A stretch of DNA of 64,000 bases from Desulfosporosinus hippei DSM 8344. Its GTDB lineage: Bacteria; Bacillota; Desulfitobacteriia; Desulfitobacteriales; Desulfitobacteriaceae. The translations under genes and the position numbers were made by a program. The stretch covers positions 1-64,000 of the forward strand of contig NZ_FNCP01000027.1 in assembly GCF_900100785.1 (NCBI RefSeq). Reading direction: 5' to 3'. Position 1 is the stretch's first letter. Every line of letters starts with the position of its first letter. The notes under the pieces were generated by a model, which saw only the letters and a list, made by a program, of their open reading frames with translations, did no database searches and was not told where the DNA came from. Below, in pieces: positions 17,880-26,684 of the stretch.

Positions 17880-18746
17880 ATGAAGGTTGAAGATATTAAG
17901 AAAATATGTGTTATTGGGGCCGGCAACATGGGTCATCAAATATCAGTGTGTTGTGCTTTGGCGGGGTATAAAGTATCCTGTACAGATATTAGTCAAGAAA
18001 TGTTAGATAAAGCGGAGGCTTTTGCCAAGAAGTGGTTGCCTGAGCGTGTTTCGAAAGGAAAACTGAAGCAAGAACAAGCTGATATGGCAATGGCTAATCT
18101 TAGCTTCACTACAAGTCTTGAGGAAGCTGCAGGAGATGCGGACTATGTCATCGAAGCTGCTGTTGAAAAAATGGACATTAAACGAAAGCTTTTTGCGGAC
18201 TTAGATAGAATCACCCCTCCCCATGCAATTTTGGCTACTAATAGTTCGTTTATCGTTAGTTCTGAAGTTGCATATTCAACTAAAAGACCTGACAAAGTCT
18301 GCAACATGCACTTCTTTAATCCTGCCTTAGTTATGAAATTAGTAGAAGTTGTACAGGGAGCTCATACTTCACCGGAAACTGCTCAAATCACCATGGATTT
18401 GACAGCTAAACTGGGGAAAACCGGGGTATTACTGAAAAAAGAAATCTATGGATTCCTTGTTAATCGAATCTTAGCAGCTCTCAATGCGGAGGCTATGTTC
18501 CTTGCCGACATGGGAATTGCTACCCCTGAAGAGATTGACATTGCAGTCACAAATGCTTTAGGGCATCCTATGGGACCATTCCGTTTAGTAGACTTCACAG
18601 GAATTGATTTGGCTTACTATATTGGAATGGAACGTTACCAAAATACTGGAGATCCGAAGGATAAGCCATCTCCACTGATTGTCGAAAAATTCACTAAGGG
18701 AGAATATGGCGTTAAGTCCAAAAAAGGTTTTTACTCATACGAGTAA
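17880..18746 (+). CDS. hbd: 3-hydroxybutyryl-CoA dehydrogenase, copy 1
   Basis: A 288-residue NAD(P)-dependent dehydrogenase that oxidises (S)-3-hydroxyacyl-CoA to 3-oxoacyl-CoA or works in reverse. GAGNMGHQ (residues 13-20) binds the dinucleotide, NMHFFNPALVMKLVEV (about 140-155) carries the catalytic His, and NALGHPMGPFRLVDFTG belongs to the C-terminal dimerisation domain. The length is typical of Hbd. GGAGG precedes the ATG. Two close paralogs lie at 28148 and 52010. It lies just before a thiolase, as in butyrate pathways. Confidence 0.93.
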   Translation: MKVEDIKKICVIGAGNMGHQISVCCALAGYKVSCTDISQEMLDKAEAFAKKWLPERVSKGKLKQEQADMAMANLSFTTSLEEAAGDADYVIEAAVEKMDIKRKLFADLDRITPPHAILATNSSFIVSSEVAYSTKRPDKVCNMHFFNPALVMKLVEVVQGAHTSPETAQITMDLTAKLGKTGVLLKKEIYGFLVNRILAALNAEAMFLADMGIATPEEIDIAVTNALGHPMGPFRLVDFTGIDLAYYIGMERYQNTGDPKDKPSPLIVEKFTKGEYGVKSKKGFYSYE

Positions 18747-18797
18747 GGAACTAAAACCCTCTTATTCCACAAAAATAGAATGTAAGGAGGTTATAGA

Positions 18798-19964
18798 ATG
18801 TCCAAAGAAGCGGTTATTGTATCCGCAGTCCGAACTGCTATCGGCCGAGCCGGAGGCACACTGGGAAGAATCCCTCCCCATTTATATGGAGCGGAAGTTT
18901 TGAAAGAAGCAGTGAATCGTATAGGTTTAGATCCAAACGAGATCGAAGATGTAATCATGGGAAATTGTTTAAATGCTGGTGGCAATATTGCTCATTTATG
19001 CTCCCTACAAGCAGGTTTGCCTATGGACCTTGCTGGTATTACTATAGATAGGCAGTGCGGCTCGGGTTTAAATGCTGTTAACATGGCAGCCCAAGCAATT
19101 ATGGCCGGTATGGGAGACGTGTATCTTGCCGGTGGAACAGAAAGCTGTTCTCTGACACCTTATGTTATGGAACATACTGATTTCTTCAGCAGAACACCGC
19201 CAAAATTCCGCAGCTTTCAGTTATCAACTGATGAAATTGGAAATCCACCAATGGGAATTACTGCTGAAAATTTAGCGGATAAATATCAGATTAGCCGTCA
19301 AGAACAGGATGAATTTGCCCTAAGCAGCCAACAAAAAATGGGGAAAGCCATGGAGGCCGGCTATTTCAAAGATCAAATAGTTCCCCTTACTATACCTGCT
19401 GGCAAAGGTAAAACTATTGTATTTGACAGAGATGAACACCCCCGTCCGCAAACGACAATGGAAGGATTGGCTAAGCTTGGCCCAGCCTTTAAGGCCGGAG
19501 GGACTGTCACGGCTGGGAACAGTTCAGGTGTTAATGACGCGGCCTCAGCAGTAGTTGTTATGTCCGCCGACAGGGCAAAGGCCCTTGGTTTAAAACCATT
19601 GGCTAAAATCCGCACATTTGCTGTCGCCGGTGTAGATCCTAACATTATGGGGATCGGACCAGTTCCGGCAACAAGGAAAGCATTAGCCCGAGCCGGACTT
19701 TCTTTAGAAGATATGGACATTATCGAATTGAACGAAGCTTTTGCAGCTCAAGTATTAGCTGTAGACAGAGAGCTGCATTTTGATCTGAGTAAAGTTAATG
19801 TCAATGGTGGGGCCGTCGCCCATGGTCATCCAATTGCAGCTACCGGCGCAATTCTAACTACGAAAATGGTATATGAGATGAATCGTAGGGACGTTCAATT
19901 TGGACTAATTACAGCTTGCATTGGTGGTGGGCAAGGAATTGCCACTATCTTGGAAAGAGTATAA
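18798..19964 (+). CDS. Acetyl-CoA acetyltransferase (thiolase) 1
   Basis: A 388-residue thiolase that cleaves acetoacetyl-CoA (or another 3-oxoacyl-CoA) with CoA, or condenses acetyl-CoA. The nucleophilic cysteine is in RQCGSGLNAV (C87), the ELNEAFAAQ loop is present, NGGAVAHGHPIAATGA carries the active-site His and CIGGGQG the second Cys. All catalytic residues are conserved. It is the last gene of the operon beginning at 14427 and is followed by a terminator. A degradative or biosynthetic role cannot be told apart. Confidence 0.93.
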   Translation: MSKEAVIVSAVRTAIGRAGGTLGRIPPHLYGAEVLKEAVNRIGLDPNEIEDVIMGNCLNAGGNIAHLCSLQAGLPMDLAGITIDRQCGSGLNAVNMAAQAIMAGMGDVYLAGGTESCSLTPYVMEHTDFFSRTPPKFRSFQLSTDEIGNPPMGITAENLADKYQISRQEQDEFALSSQQKMGKAMEAGYFKDQIVPLTIPAGKGKTIVFDRDEHPRPQTTMEGLAKLGPAFKAGGTVTAGNSSGVNDAASAVVVMSADRAKALGLKPLAKIRTFAVAGVDPNIMGIGPVPATRKALARAGLSLEDMDIIELNEAFAAQVLAVDRELHFDLSKVNVNGGAVAHGHPIAATGAILTTKMVYEMNRRDVQFGLITACIGGGQGIATILERV

Positions 19965-19986
19965 TGGTTTAGTAAGTATTTAAAAA

Positions 19987-20016
19987 GTCCCCTGATCTTA
20001 TAAAGATCAGGGGGTC
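19987..20016 (+). terminator. Terminator after thiolase 1
   Basis: CCCCTGATCTT (19989-19999) pairs perfectly with AAGATCAGGGG (20003-20013), followed by a short T-containing tract. Confidence 0.8.
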
Positions 20017-20170
20017 TTGCCTTGCTTGTTTAGAAAAGAGTAAATAACATTAAGTTCGAAAATTACAAAAGAAAATGAATTCTGATTTAATAGTTCAGAA
20101 TATTCTTTAATATATACAGAAAATTATTATGCAGATAGAGTGGTAAAATTAATTAGAAAGAGGGGAAATA

Positions 20171-21472
20171 ATGGAAAAAGCGCCCGTATCTATCGTGAAA
20201 GTAACTGATGTCTATCAATCTCTTCAAGAGAGCTTAAAGCTCTGCGATGGGCTTTCAGGGTTAAATATTAATGATCGAATTCTGATTAAGCCCAATATCG
20301 TTAGTTGGGACTTTGAGATGCCGTTTCCTCCCTATGGTGTGGTAACCACTAGTCTTGTAGTGAGTGCCTTAGTTCGTATTTTGGCAGAGCATGGCTTTAA
20401 AGATCTGACGATTGGAGAAGGCCCCTTGCCCAATGCTAAAGCCAAGGGTGAGGTTATTTATGAAGCTTTAGGGTATAAAAGGTTACAGGAACGTTACGGG
20501 GTTAAACTAGTAGACTTTAACGTAGAGAAATTTGAGACAGTTGAATATGAAGACGGATTTGAATTAGATATTGCTAAAGCTGCTCTTGAAGCCGACAAAA
20601 TTATCAATGTACCTGTTTTGAAAACACATAGTCAAGCTAAAGTATCCTTAGGGATTAAAAATCTCAAAGGATGCCTCAATAAAAAATCAAAGCAAGCTTG
20701 CCATGGTATAGGTGAGAATGATCTGTTGCGGACTTTTCCTCGAATTATTGAAAAACTGCCTGTAGCTTTAACAATTATTGATGGCCTTTATACCTTAGAA
20801 AAAGGGCCTGGACCAACAGGGAAAGCCTTTAGAAAAGATCTTCTTATTGCTTCTCGCGATTCCTTTGCCTGTGACCTTGTAGGAGCGGCTATTTTGGGTT
20901 ATCCAGGCAATGAGGTTGAACATCTTACTAATTATGCTAAACGGCATGGGTATAGTATGGAAGTGGCAGATTATGAGGTTAAAGGGGAAAAAATCTCTGA
21001 GCATGAAAAATTTACGATATATGATTGGGGTTGGACAGAGGATGATACCGGGCCAACCGGGTTTAAAAAGAGGGGAATTACTGGGCTAGCGATCCGCAAG
21101 TATGATAATAGTCTATGTACGGGATGTTCGGTGCAATTTAATCCTATGTTAATCCTTTTCGGATCAGCTTATAAAGGCCAGCCATTTCCTAATGTAGAGG
21201 TTGTCAGCGGTAAACAACAGCTTGCTTCGGCGGGCTTTAACAAGTCCGTACTCTTTGGTAAGTGTGCCTGCCATAATAATAAAGATAACCCCAATATTAA
21301 GAAATCAATTTATCTCTGGGGTTGTCCTCCCGATTTAGGAATGATTGCTGAAGAGCTGGCTAAAGAGGGGATGGAGTGCGATTATCAAGAATATGTCCAC
21401 TTTCGTAACTACTTGTTCGATAGATATAAAATCGATGAAAGCTTTCGACTAAGTGATTGGACAATCGAATAG
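20171..21472 (+). CDS. DUF362 domain protein with cysteine-rich C terminus, copy 1
   Basis: A 433-residue protein with an N-terminal DUF362-type domain (about residues 1-270: DRILIKPNIVSWD, TIGEGP, NVPVLKTHSQAKVSLGIKNLKGCL) and a C-terminal part with CTGCSVQ, KCACHNN and WGCPPDL, spaced as possible Fe-S ligands. DUF362 proteins occur with ferredoxins and redox enzymes but have no assigned reaction that I know of. The paralog at 52924 has the same cysteines and also sits among acyl-CoA dehydrogenase and hbd genes, so a redox role in acyl-CoA metabolism is a reasonable guess. I see no sigma-54 site upstream; its promoter is unclear. Confidence 0.8.
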   Translation: MEKAPVSIVKVTDVYQSLQESLKLCDGLSGLNINDRILIKPNIVSWDFEMPFPPYGVVTTSLVVSALVRILAEHGFKDLTIGEGPLPNAKAKGEVIYEALGYKRLQERYGVKLVDFNVEKFETVEYEDGFELDIAKAALEADKIINVPVLKTHSQAKVSLGIKNLKGCLNKKSKQACHGIGENDLLRTFPRIIEKLPVALTIIDGLYTLEKGPGPTGKAFRKDLLIASRDSFACDLVGAAILGYPGNEVEHLTNYAKRHGYSMEVADYEVKGEKISEHEKFTIYDWGWTEDDTGPTGFKKRGITGLAIRKYDNSLCTGCSVQFNPMLILFGSAYKGQPFPNVEVVSGKQQLASAGFNKSVLFGKCACHNNKDNPNIKKSIYLWGCPPDLGMIAEELAKEGMECDYQEYVHFRNYLFDRYKIDESFRLSDWTIE

Positions 21473-21474
21473 AA

Positions 21475-21515
21475 CACAAAGAAAGTGTGCATCCGATAGT
21501 TGCACTTTCTTTGTG
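21475..21515. terminator. Hairpin between the DUF362 and acyl-CoA dehydrogenase genes
   Basis: CACAAAGAAAGTG (21475-21487) pairs perfectly with CACTTTCTTTGTG (21503-21515). It starts within three bases of the DUF362 stop. The T run after it is weak, so it may only attenuate transcription into the next gene. Confidence 0.55.
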
Positions 21516-21563
21516 CTCTTATAGAAATTCATCATCTGCCAGTACACATGAGGAGGAGTAGCT

Positions 21564-22712
21564 ATGAAAATCACTGACGAAGAGCTGAATATTATTAAGC
21601 AAACTATTCGAAATTTCATCAAGAAAGAGGTAGAACCTTTAGGTGAGCAGATGGAAGAAGAGGACCATGTTCCACGCAGTTTGTTAGATAAAGCGGCTGG
21701 GATTGGTTTGTTCGGCTTGAGCACGCCTGAAAAGTATGGTGGCTTAGGGGCTGGAATGGTCGGAAAAGTTATCGTTTACGAAGAGTTAGGTAAAGGCCCG
21801 AATTGTTTCTGTTCCATTATAGGCTGTCATAATGGGATTGGCAGTGTCGGTATTGTGGAGTGTGGCAATGAGGAACAAAAAGAGCGTTATCTGCCTAAAA
21901 TGGCAAGCGGTGAACTGATCGGAGCTTTTGCACTAACGGAAGCCTCTGCCGGCTCAGACCCTGGCAGTTTAAAGACGACGGCAGTGCTTAAGGGTGATCA
22001 TTATATTCTCAACGGTACTAAGCAGTTCATCACCAACAGTGACGTTGCAGGTGTTTTTACGGTAATGGCAGTAACTGACAAAAGCAAAGGAAGTAAAGGG
22101 ATTACTTCTTTTATCGTAGAGCGGAACTTTAAAGGTTTTAATGTGGGGAAATTCGAGAAAAAAATGGGCTTGCATGGTTCTCTAACGGCAGAGCTAATCT
22201 TTGAGGATTGTGAAGTACCGGTTGAAAATGTATTAGGCGAGTTGGGGCAAGGTTATGTTAATGCCTTGAAGATCTTAGCTAACGGGCGAGCCGGACTGGC
22301 GGCCAGGAACTTGGGTTCCTGCGAAAAACTATTGGAATTGAGTATGCAATACGCATTACAACGTGTGCAATTCGGTAAGCCAATTTTCGAGAACCAAATT
22401 ATCCAGCATTATTTGGCTAACATGGCTATAGAAATAGAGGCCCTGCGAAGTTTAACTTATGACGTTGCACGAAGAATAGATCAAGGTGAAAAGATCATAA
22501 AAGAAGCTGCTATTGTAAAAGCCTTTGGTTCGGAAGCCTTCGGTCGGGTAGCTGATTTGGCTGTTCAAATTCATGGCGGTATGGGGTATATGCGGGAATG
22601 TCAAGTGGAAAGATTCTATCGTGATGCAAGGATTGCCCGCATCTATGAAGGTACCTCGGAAATTCAACGTAATATTATTGCAGCCCAGCTGAAAAAGGAA
22701 TATGCCTTATAG
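21564..22712 (+). CDS. Short-chain acyl-CoA dehydrogenase (butyryl-CoA dehydrogenase type)
   Basis: A 382-residue flavoprotein of the usual short-chain length. GAFALTEASAGSDPGSLKT (about residues 113-131) and TNSDVAGVFTVMA are flavin- and substrate-binding segments. QIHGGMGYMRE is the family signature near the C terminus, and IYEGTSEIQRNIIA carries the catalytic glutamate. It would oxidise or form a short acyl-CoA such as butyryl-CoA, using an electron-transferring flavoprotein; no etfAB genes are in the window. The RBS GAGGAGGAG is strong, and the gene is followed 16 bases later by a thiolase. Confidence 0.92.
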   Translation: MKITDEELNIIKQTIRNFIKKEVEPLGEQMEEEDHVPRSLLDKAAGIGLFGLSTPEKYGGLGAGMVGKVIVYEELGKGPNCFCSIIGCHNGIGSVGIVECGNEEQKERYLPKMASGELIGAFALTEASAGSDPGSLKTTAVLKGDHYILNGTKQFITNSDVAGVFTVMAVTDKSKGSKGITSFIVERNFKGFNVGKFEKKMGLHGSLTAELIFEDCEVPVENVLGELGQGYVNALKILANGRAGLAARNLGSCEKLLELSMQYALQRVQFGKPIFENQIIQHYLANMAIEIEALRSLTYDVARRIDQGEKIIKEAAIVKAFGSEAFGRVADLAVQIHGGMGYMRECQVERFYRDARIARIYEGTSEIQRNIIAAQLKKEYAL

Positions 22713-22728
22713 TTAAGGAGGTTACGAG

Positions 22729-23922
22729 ATGCAGGAGGCAGTCATAGTAGCAGGGGTGCGTACAGCGATCGGAAGAGTAGGTGGTACTCTTAAGAATGTA
22801 GATGTAGACTATCTTGCAGCCCATGTGATCAGGGAAGTGCTCAAACGCAGCGGAATTCCAGACCCAGCGGTCGATGAAGTTATCTTTGGACATACCAAAC
22901 AAAGTGGTGACAATCCCAACCTTGCTCGTTTAGCCCTTTTAAGGGCAGAGATGCCGGAAGAGATACCTGCTTACACTGTACATCGACAGTGTGGCTCAGC
23001 TCTGACAGCTTTAAATAATGCAGTAAAATCTATCTGGGCAGGCACTTCCGAAACGGTTATGGCCGGTGGAGCAGAAAGCATGAGTACAGCTCCTTACTAT
23101 CTAAGGAACGCTCGGTACGGATATCGTATGGGAAATGCGGAGATTATCGATTCTAATACAGAGAGTCAGCCGCGCTGTCAGCCTCAGGAACGTTATGGAT
23201 ATTTGACAATGGGATTAACAGCAGAGAACTTGGCTGAGAAATATGAGATCAGCCGCCAGGAGCAGGATGAATTTGCCCTCTCAAGTCAAGAACGAGCCTT
23301 AAATGCTATTGAGAAGGGATTGTTTAAAGAAGAGATAGTTCCCTATGAAATCGAAGATAAAAAGAATACCGTGATCTTTGATAAGGATGAACATCCAAGG
23401 GAAACCAGCATGACTCAGTTGAGTAAATTAAAGCCAGTGTTTAAAGAGAATGGATCAGTAACCGCAGGGAATTCAAGTGGTCGAAATGATGGGGCAGCGG
23501 TATTGATGGTGACCACCCCAGACAAGGCCAAAGAATTTGGATTAAAACCCTTAGCCCGAGTTGTTGGGATAGGGGCCAAGGGAGTACCTCCCCAAATTAT
23601 GGGGATTGGGCCAGTACCAGCAACTCAAGCGGCACTTAAGATGGCCGGGTTGTCCCTGAATCAGATCGACCTAATAGAATTAAATGAAGCGTTTGCCGCT
23701 CAGTCATTGGCAGTGATCAAAGAGCTTGGACTGGATCTCAACAAAACAAATGTCAATGGAGGAGCCATTGCTCTTGGACATCCTTTAGGCGCAACAGGTG
23801 GGATTATTATGATAAAATTACTCAATCAATTAAGGCGTACAGGCAAGAGATATGGCCTAGCAACTATGTGCATAGGAGGAGGTCAGGGTATCTCTACAAT
23901 CGTTGAAAACCTTTCAGTTTAA
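22729..23922 (+). CDS. Acetyl-CoA acetyltransferase (thiolase) 2
   Basis: A 397-residue thiolase. [11 protein letters not shown] (nucleophile C88), [25 protein letters not shown] and CIGGGQG are all present. It differs from thiolase 1 by an additional loop near residue 130-145 ([14 protein letters not shown]), which may affect chain-length preference. It is co-transcribed with the dehydrogenase before it and followed by a terminator. Confidence 0.92.
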   Translation: MQEAVIVAGVRTAIGRVGGTLKNVDVDYLAAHVIREVLKRSGIPDPAVDEVIFGHTKQSGDNPNLARLALLRAEMPEEIPAYTVHRQCGSALTALNNAVKSIWAGTSETVMAGGAESMSTAPYYLRNARYGYRMGNAEIIDSNTESQPRCQPQERYGYLTMGLTAENLAEKYEISRQEQDEFALSSQERALNAIEKGLFKEEIVPYEIEDKKNTVIFDKDEHPRETSMTQLSKLKPVFKENGSVTAGNSSGRNDGAAVLMVTTPDKAKEFGLKPLARVVGIGAKGVPPQIMGIGPVPATQAALKMAGLSLNQIDLIELNEAFAAQSLAVIKELGLDLNKTNVNGGAIALGHPLGATGGIIMIKLLNQLRRTGKRYGLATMCIGGGQGISTIVENLSV

Positions 23923-23996
23923 ATCTCAACTAATGGAATCAGATATTTAGCTTATTAGACCATAAAAGCATTTTGTGTTAAGGTGTAAAGCTTAGG

Positions 23997-24030
23997 GAGT
24001 GTGCTTATCTTAAAAAGCACACTCTTTTTT
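23997..24030 (+). terminator. Terminator after thiolase 2
   Basis: GAGTGTGCTT (23997-24006) pairs with AAGCACACTC (24015-24024), followed by TTTTTT. The 333-base gap 23923-24255 otherwise holds only a weak sigma-A-like -10 (TATAAT, 24215-24220) upstream of the activator gene. Confidence 0.88.
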
Positions 24031-24255
24031 GATGCAGGATACACTGTGGATATTGAATAATTCAATTTAAAATCCCCTAAGATTGTTGAGCATTCTAGAT
24101 TTAAAAGTAAATTTTATGCTTAAAAGGGCTTTAGTTAAATAAGTATAATTGGAGAAGAAGATTGAAAATTTACAAACATCAAAAAATAAGCTTTTCTATC
24201 CAAAGATATTCTTATATAATGTTTACTTAGGATACAATGTAAATGGGGGATGGAA

Positions 24256-25662
24256 ATGAGTGTAAGGGCCCATGCCATAACAAGTAGCATAATTCCGCAC
24301 TGGGATCGGGAACTCTTATTTGAAATCCTGAATAATATTCATGATGTAGTGCTGGTAATAGATTCTGAAACAACTATTGTCTATGCGAACGAGGCCTATG
24401 CCAGGATTTTAGGAGTGCCTGTTGCTAAGGTGCTAGGTAGAAGGCTGGACACAATTGAAACGACTTCGGCGAAAATAATCGAAGTTTTACACACCGGACA
24501 ACCTAGTACGGGTCAGGATTATGTTAAGTCTTTGAACATCCATGTCATTGGGAATTCCTTTCCTCTATTCAATGATAAGGAAGTTATTGGAGCGGTATCA
24601 ATTTTTAAAAATATTACAGAAGTCGTTGAATTAAATAGTGAGTTGCAAAGGACGAAAGGGGTAGCAGATTATTTAAAGGAGCAACTAGAACAATGGGAGC
24701 ATTTGCCCCTTTCTTTTAAGGAATATGTGGGACAAAACAGCCGTCTAAAGGAAACCTTAGTGTTAGCTGCAAAGGTAGCACGTACGGACAGTACAGTCCT
24801 AATCCTTGGTGAAAGTGGGGTTGGCAAAGAAGTACTGGCTAGGGCGGTGCATAATAGTAGTCGGCGGAAGGATAAACCACTAATTAAAGTGAACTGTGCA
24901 GCCATACCGGAGGAATTAATAGAGAGTGAACTATTTGGCTATGAAGATGGTGCTTTTACGGGAGCGAAAAAAGGCGGGAAACTAGGGAAATTTGAGTTAG
25001 CTCATTGCGGTACTATTTTTCTTGATGAGATTGGCGATATGAGTATAACCATGCAAGCAAAACTATTACGTGTGTTACAAGAAAAAGAGTTTGAACGCGT
25101 AGGGGGCACTAAAACTATCAAAGTCAACATTCGAGTGATCGCCGCAACTAATCGAGATTTACTGAGTATGATCGAAAAGGGTACTTTTCGGCGAGACTTA
25201 TATTATCGTCTGAATATTGTTCCACTTAAGCTAACTCCTCTACGTGAACGAAAAGATGACCTCATGGCATTATCAAAAACTTTTCTTGATCAATTTTCCC
25301 GAGAGTTAGGTCACGAGTTGACCCTATCGCCTCAAGTAATAAGGTTTTTTCAAGAGTATGAATGGCCTGGGAATATACGGGAATTACAGAATGTCCTTGA
25401 ACATGCCAGTATTGTCGCAAGTGGAATGACGATTGAACTTCACCACTTGCCCGCCCACTTAATTCCGGCATCAGATGAGCGAGCAACTAGTACGGAAAAG
25501 CCCTTTGATGTAAAGGAAGTCGTAAGCAGAGTGGAAAAAGAACTGATCGTTTCTGCATTAGCCGCTTATAATAATAATCGTAGTAAAGCAATGACGGCCT
25601 TAGGAATTTCCAGGCGTGCATTTTATGATAAATTGCGAAGATATGGGATTGATGAAGATTAA
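24256..25662 (+). CDS. Sigma-54-dependent activator (PAS-AAA+-Fis), 1
   Basis: A 468-residue enhancer-binding protein. An N-terminal PAS domain (about 20-125, with [20 protein letters not shown]) probably senses a small ligand. A short coiled coil follows. The AAA+ domain has Walker A GESGVGKE (about 186-193), the GAFTGA loop that contacts sigma-54, Walker [12 protein letters not shown] and the arginine-finger region. A Fis-type helix-turn-helix ([18 protein letters not shown]) closes it. I chose the ATG at 24256 because GGGGGA is five bases upstream and the paralog at 45900 begins in the same way. It has no receiver domain, so it is not a two-component regulator. Likely controls the adjacent sigma-54 promoters. 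Confidence 0.93.
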   Translation: MSVRAHAITSSIIPHWDRELLFEILNNIHDVVLVIDSETTIVYANEAYARILGVPVAKVLGRRLDTIETTSAKIIEVLHTGQPSTGQDYVKSLNIHVIGNSFPLFNDKEVIGAVSIFKNITEVVELNSELQRTKGVADYLKEQLEQWEHLPLSFKEYVGQNSRLKETLVLAAKVARTDSTVLILGESGVGKEVLARAVHNSSRRKDKPLIKVNCAAIPEELIESELFGYEDGAFTGAKKGGKLGKFELAHCGTIFLDEIGDMSITMQAKLLRVLQEKEFERVGGTKTIKVNIRVIAATNRDLLSMIEKGTFRRDLYYRLNIVPLKLTPLRERKDDLMALSKTFLDQFSRELGHELTLSPQVIRFFQEYEWPGNIRELQNVLEHASIVASGMTIELHHLPAHLIPASDERATSTEKPFDVKEVVSRVEKELIVSALAAYNNNRSKAMTALGISRRAFYDKLRRYGIDED

Positions 25663-25666
25663 AAGA

Positions 25667-25725
25667 TTGTGTACTTTATATACTCAATGCTCTTAAGAAA
25701 AAGTTGTGTTGTTTCAATTATATAC
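25667..25725 (+). promoter_or_regulatory. Enhancer pair upstream of crotonase 1
   Basis: Sites TTGTGTACTTTATATAC (25667-25683) and TTGTTTCAATTATATAC (25709-25725), cores 42 bp apart, beginning four bases after the activator's stop codon and before its terminator. The first site, with one more T, is identical over 18 bases to the one at 38515. Confidence 0.7.
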
Positions 25726-25733
25726 AGGAACCC

Positions 25734-25773
25734 CCCCCTTTTAGGCCTGTTTCAGGCCTAAAGGGGGATTTTT
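25734..25773 (+). terminator. Terminator of activator 1
   Basis: CCCCC-TTTTAGGCCTG pairs with CAGGCCTAAA-GGGGG (one bulged T), followed by ATTTTT. It lies between the enhancer pair and the sigma-54 promoter. Confidence 0.88.
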
Positions 25774-25779
25774 CGTAAA

Positions 25780-25795
25780 TGGCATAGTTATTGCT
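25780..25795 (+). promoter_or_regulatory. Sigma-54 promoter of the crotonase 1 operon
   Basis: TGGCATAGTTATTGCT: GG at 25781-25782 and GC at 25793-25794, ten bases apart. It begins only seven bases after the T run of the preceding terminator. Confidence 0.8.
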
Positions 25796-25881
25796 AATAT
25801 AAATAATAGAATAATCCTGAAGATTAAAAAAAAGGAGTGTATTCAGTTAATAACAGACTCTCAAACAAGGAGGTAAAATAA

Positions 25882-26661
25882 GTGGCTTACGAAACAATCA
25901 TAGTGGAAATCGAAGAAGGAATCGCAACGATAACCTTAAACCGCCCGGCGGTATTAAACGCTTTAAATGACAAAGTGTTTAATGAGTTGGGAGAAGCGGC
26001 CTTGAGTTTGGGTGCTGATAATTCTGTTCGCGTAGTTATCATCACTGGTGGAGATAAAGTATTTGCAGCAGGTGCGGACATTAGTCAGATGGCTAATTCT
26101 ACAGCCGTCGACGTGGCAACTAGGGAGAAGGTCTCCCACAGGGCTTTTCAACTTCTTGAAAATCTTCCCAAACCAGTCATAGCTGCTATTTCCGGTTATG
26201 CTCTTGGTGGTGGATGTGAACTTACGTTAGTAGCGGATGTGCGCATTGCTGCGGACAATGCTCAGTTTGGTTTGCCTGAAATAAAGCTGGGTATTTTGCC
26301 GGGTGCAGGTGGAACTCAACGGTTACCGCGCTTAATCGGTACCGGGCGAGCCAAAGAATTAATTTTCAGTGGGGATTTTATTAAAGCAGACGAGGCCTTG
26401 CGGGTAGGTCTAGTGAATAAAGTGGTTTCGGCGGATCAGTTAGCTGCTGAAACAAGAAAATTGGCAAAACGGTTTGCCTCCCGTGGGGCAGTGGCATTAC
26501 GTTTAGCTAAGGCATCAGTCAATGAGGGGCTAAGAATGGATTTAGAAGCCGGGCTTGAATATGAGCATAAATGCTTTAGCCTGCTCTTTGCAACGGAAGA
26601 TCAAAAAGAAGGTATGAAAGCGTTCTTAGAAAAACGGCCGGCACAATTTCAAGGAAAGTAA
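25882..26661 (+). CDS. crt: Enoyl-CoA hydratase (crotonase) 1
   Basis: A 259-residue crotonase that hydrates crotonyl-CoA and similar enoyl-CoAs to (S)-3-hydroxyacyl-CoA. FAAGADI (61-67) forms part of the oxyanion hole, and the two catalytic glutamates are in GGGCELT (E113) and LPEIKLG (E133). GILPGAGGTQRLPRLIG is typical. The start is GTG with AAGGAGG. It is the first gene of a six-gene sigma-54 unit and is closely similar along its length to the crotonase at 47669. Confidence 0.95.
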   Translation: MAYETIIVEIEEGIATITLNRPAVLNALNDKVFNELGEAALSLGADNSVRVVIITGGDKVFAAGADISQMANSTAVDVATREKVSHRAFQLLENLPKPVIAAISGYALGGGCELTLVADVRIAADNAQFGLPEIKLGILPGAGGTQRLPRLIGTGRAKELIFSGDFIKADEALRVGLVNKVVSADQLAAETRKLAKRFASRGAVALRLAKASVNEGLRMDLEAGLEYEHKCFSLLFATEDQKEGMKAFLEKRPAQFQGK

Positions 26662-26684
26662 AACATAACTAAGGAGGAAATAAT

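Noticed and set aside
20016-20171. Sigma-54 promoter for the first DUF362 gene
   Set aside because: No GG-N10-GC element found between the thiolase terminator and the gene. A partial enhancer-like TTTAATATATACAG exists at about 20107 but has no partner.
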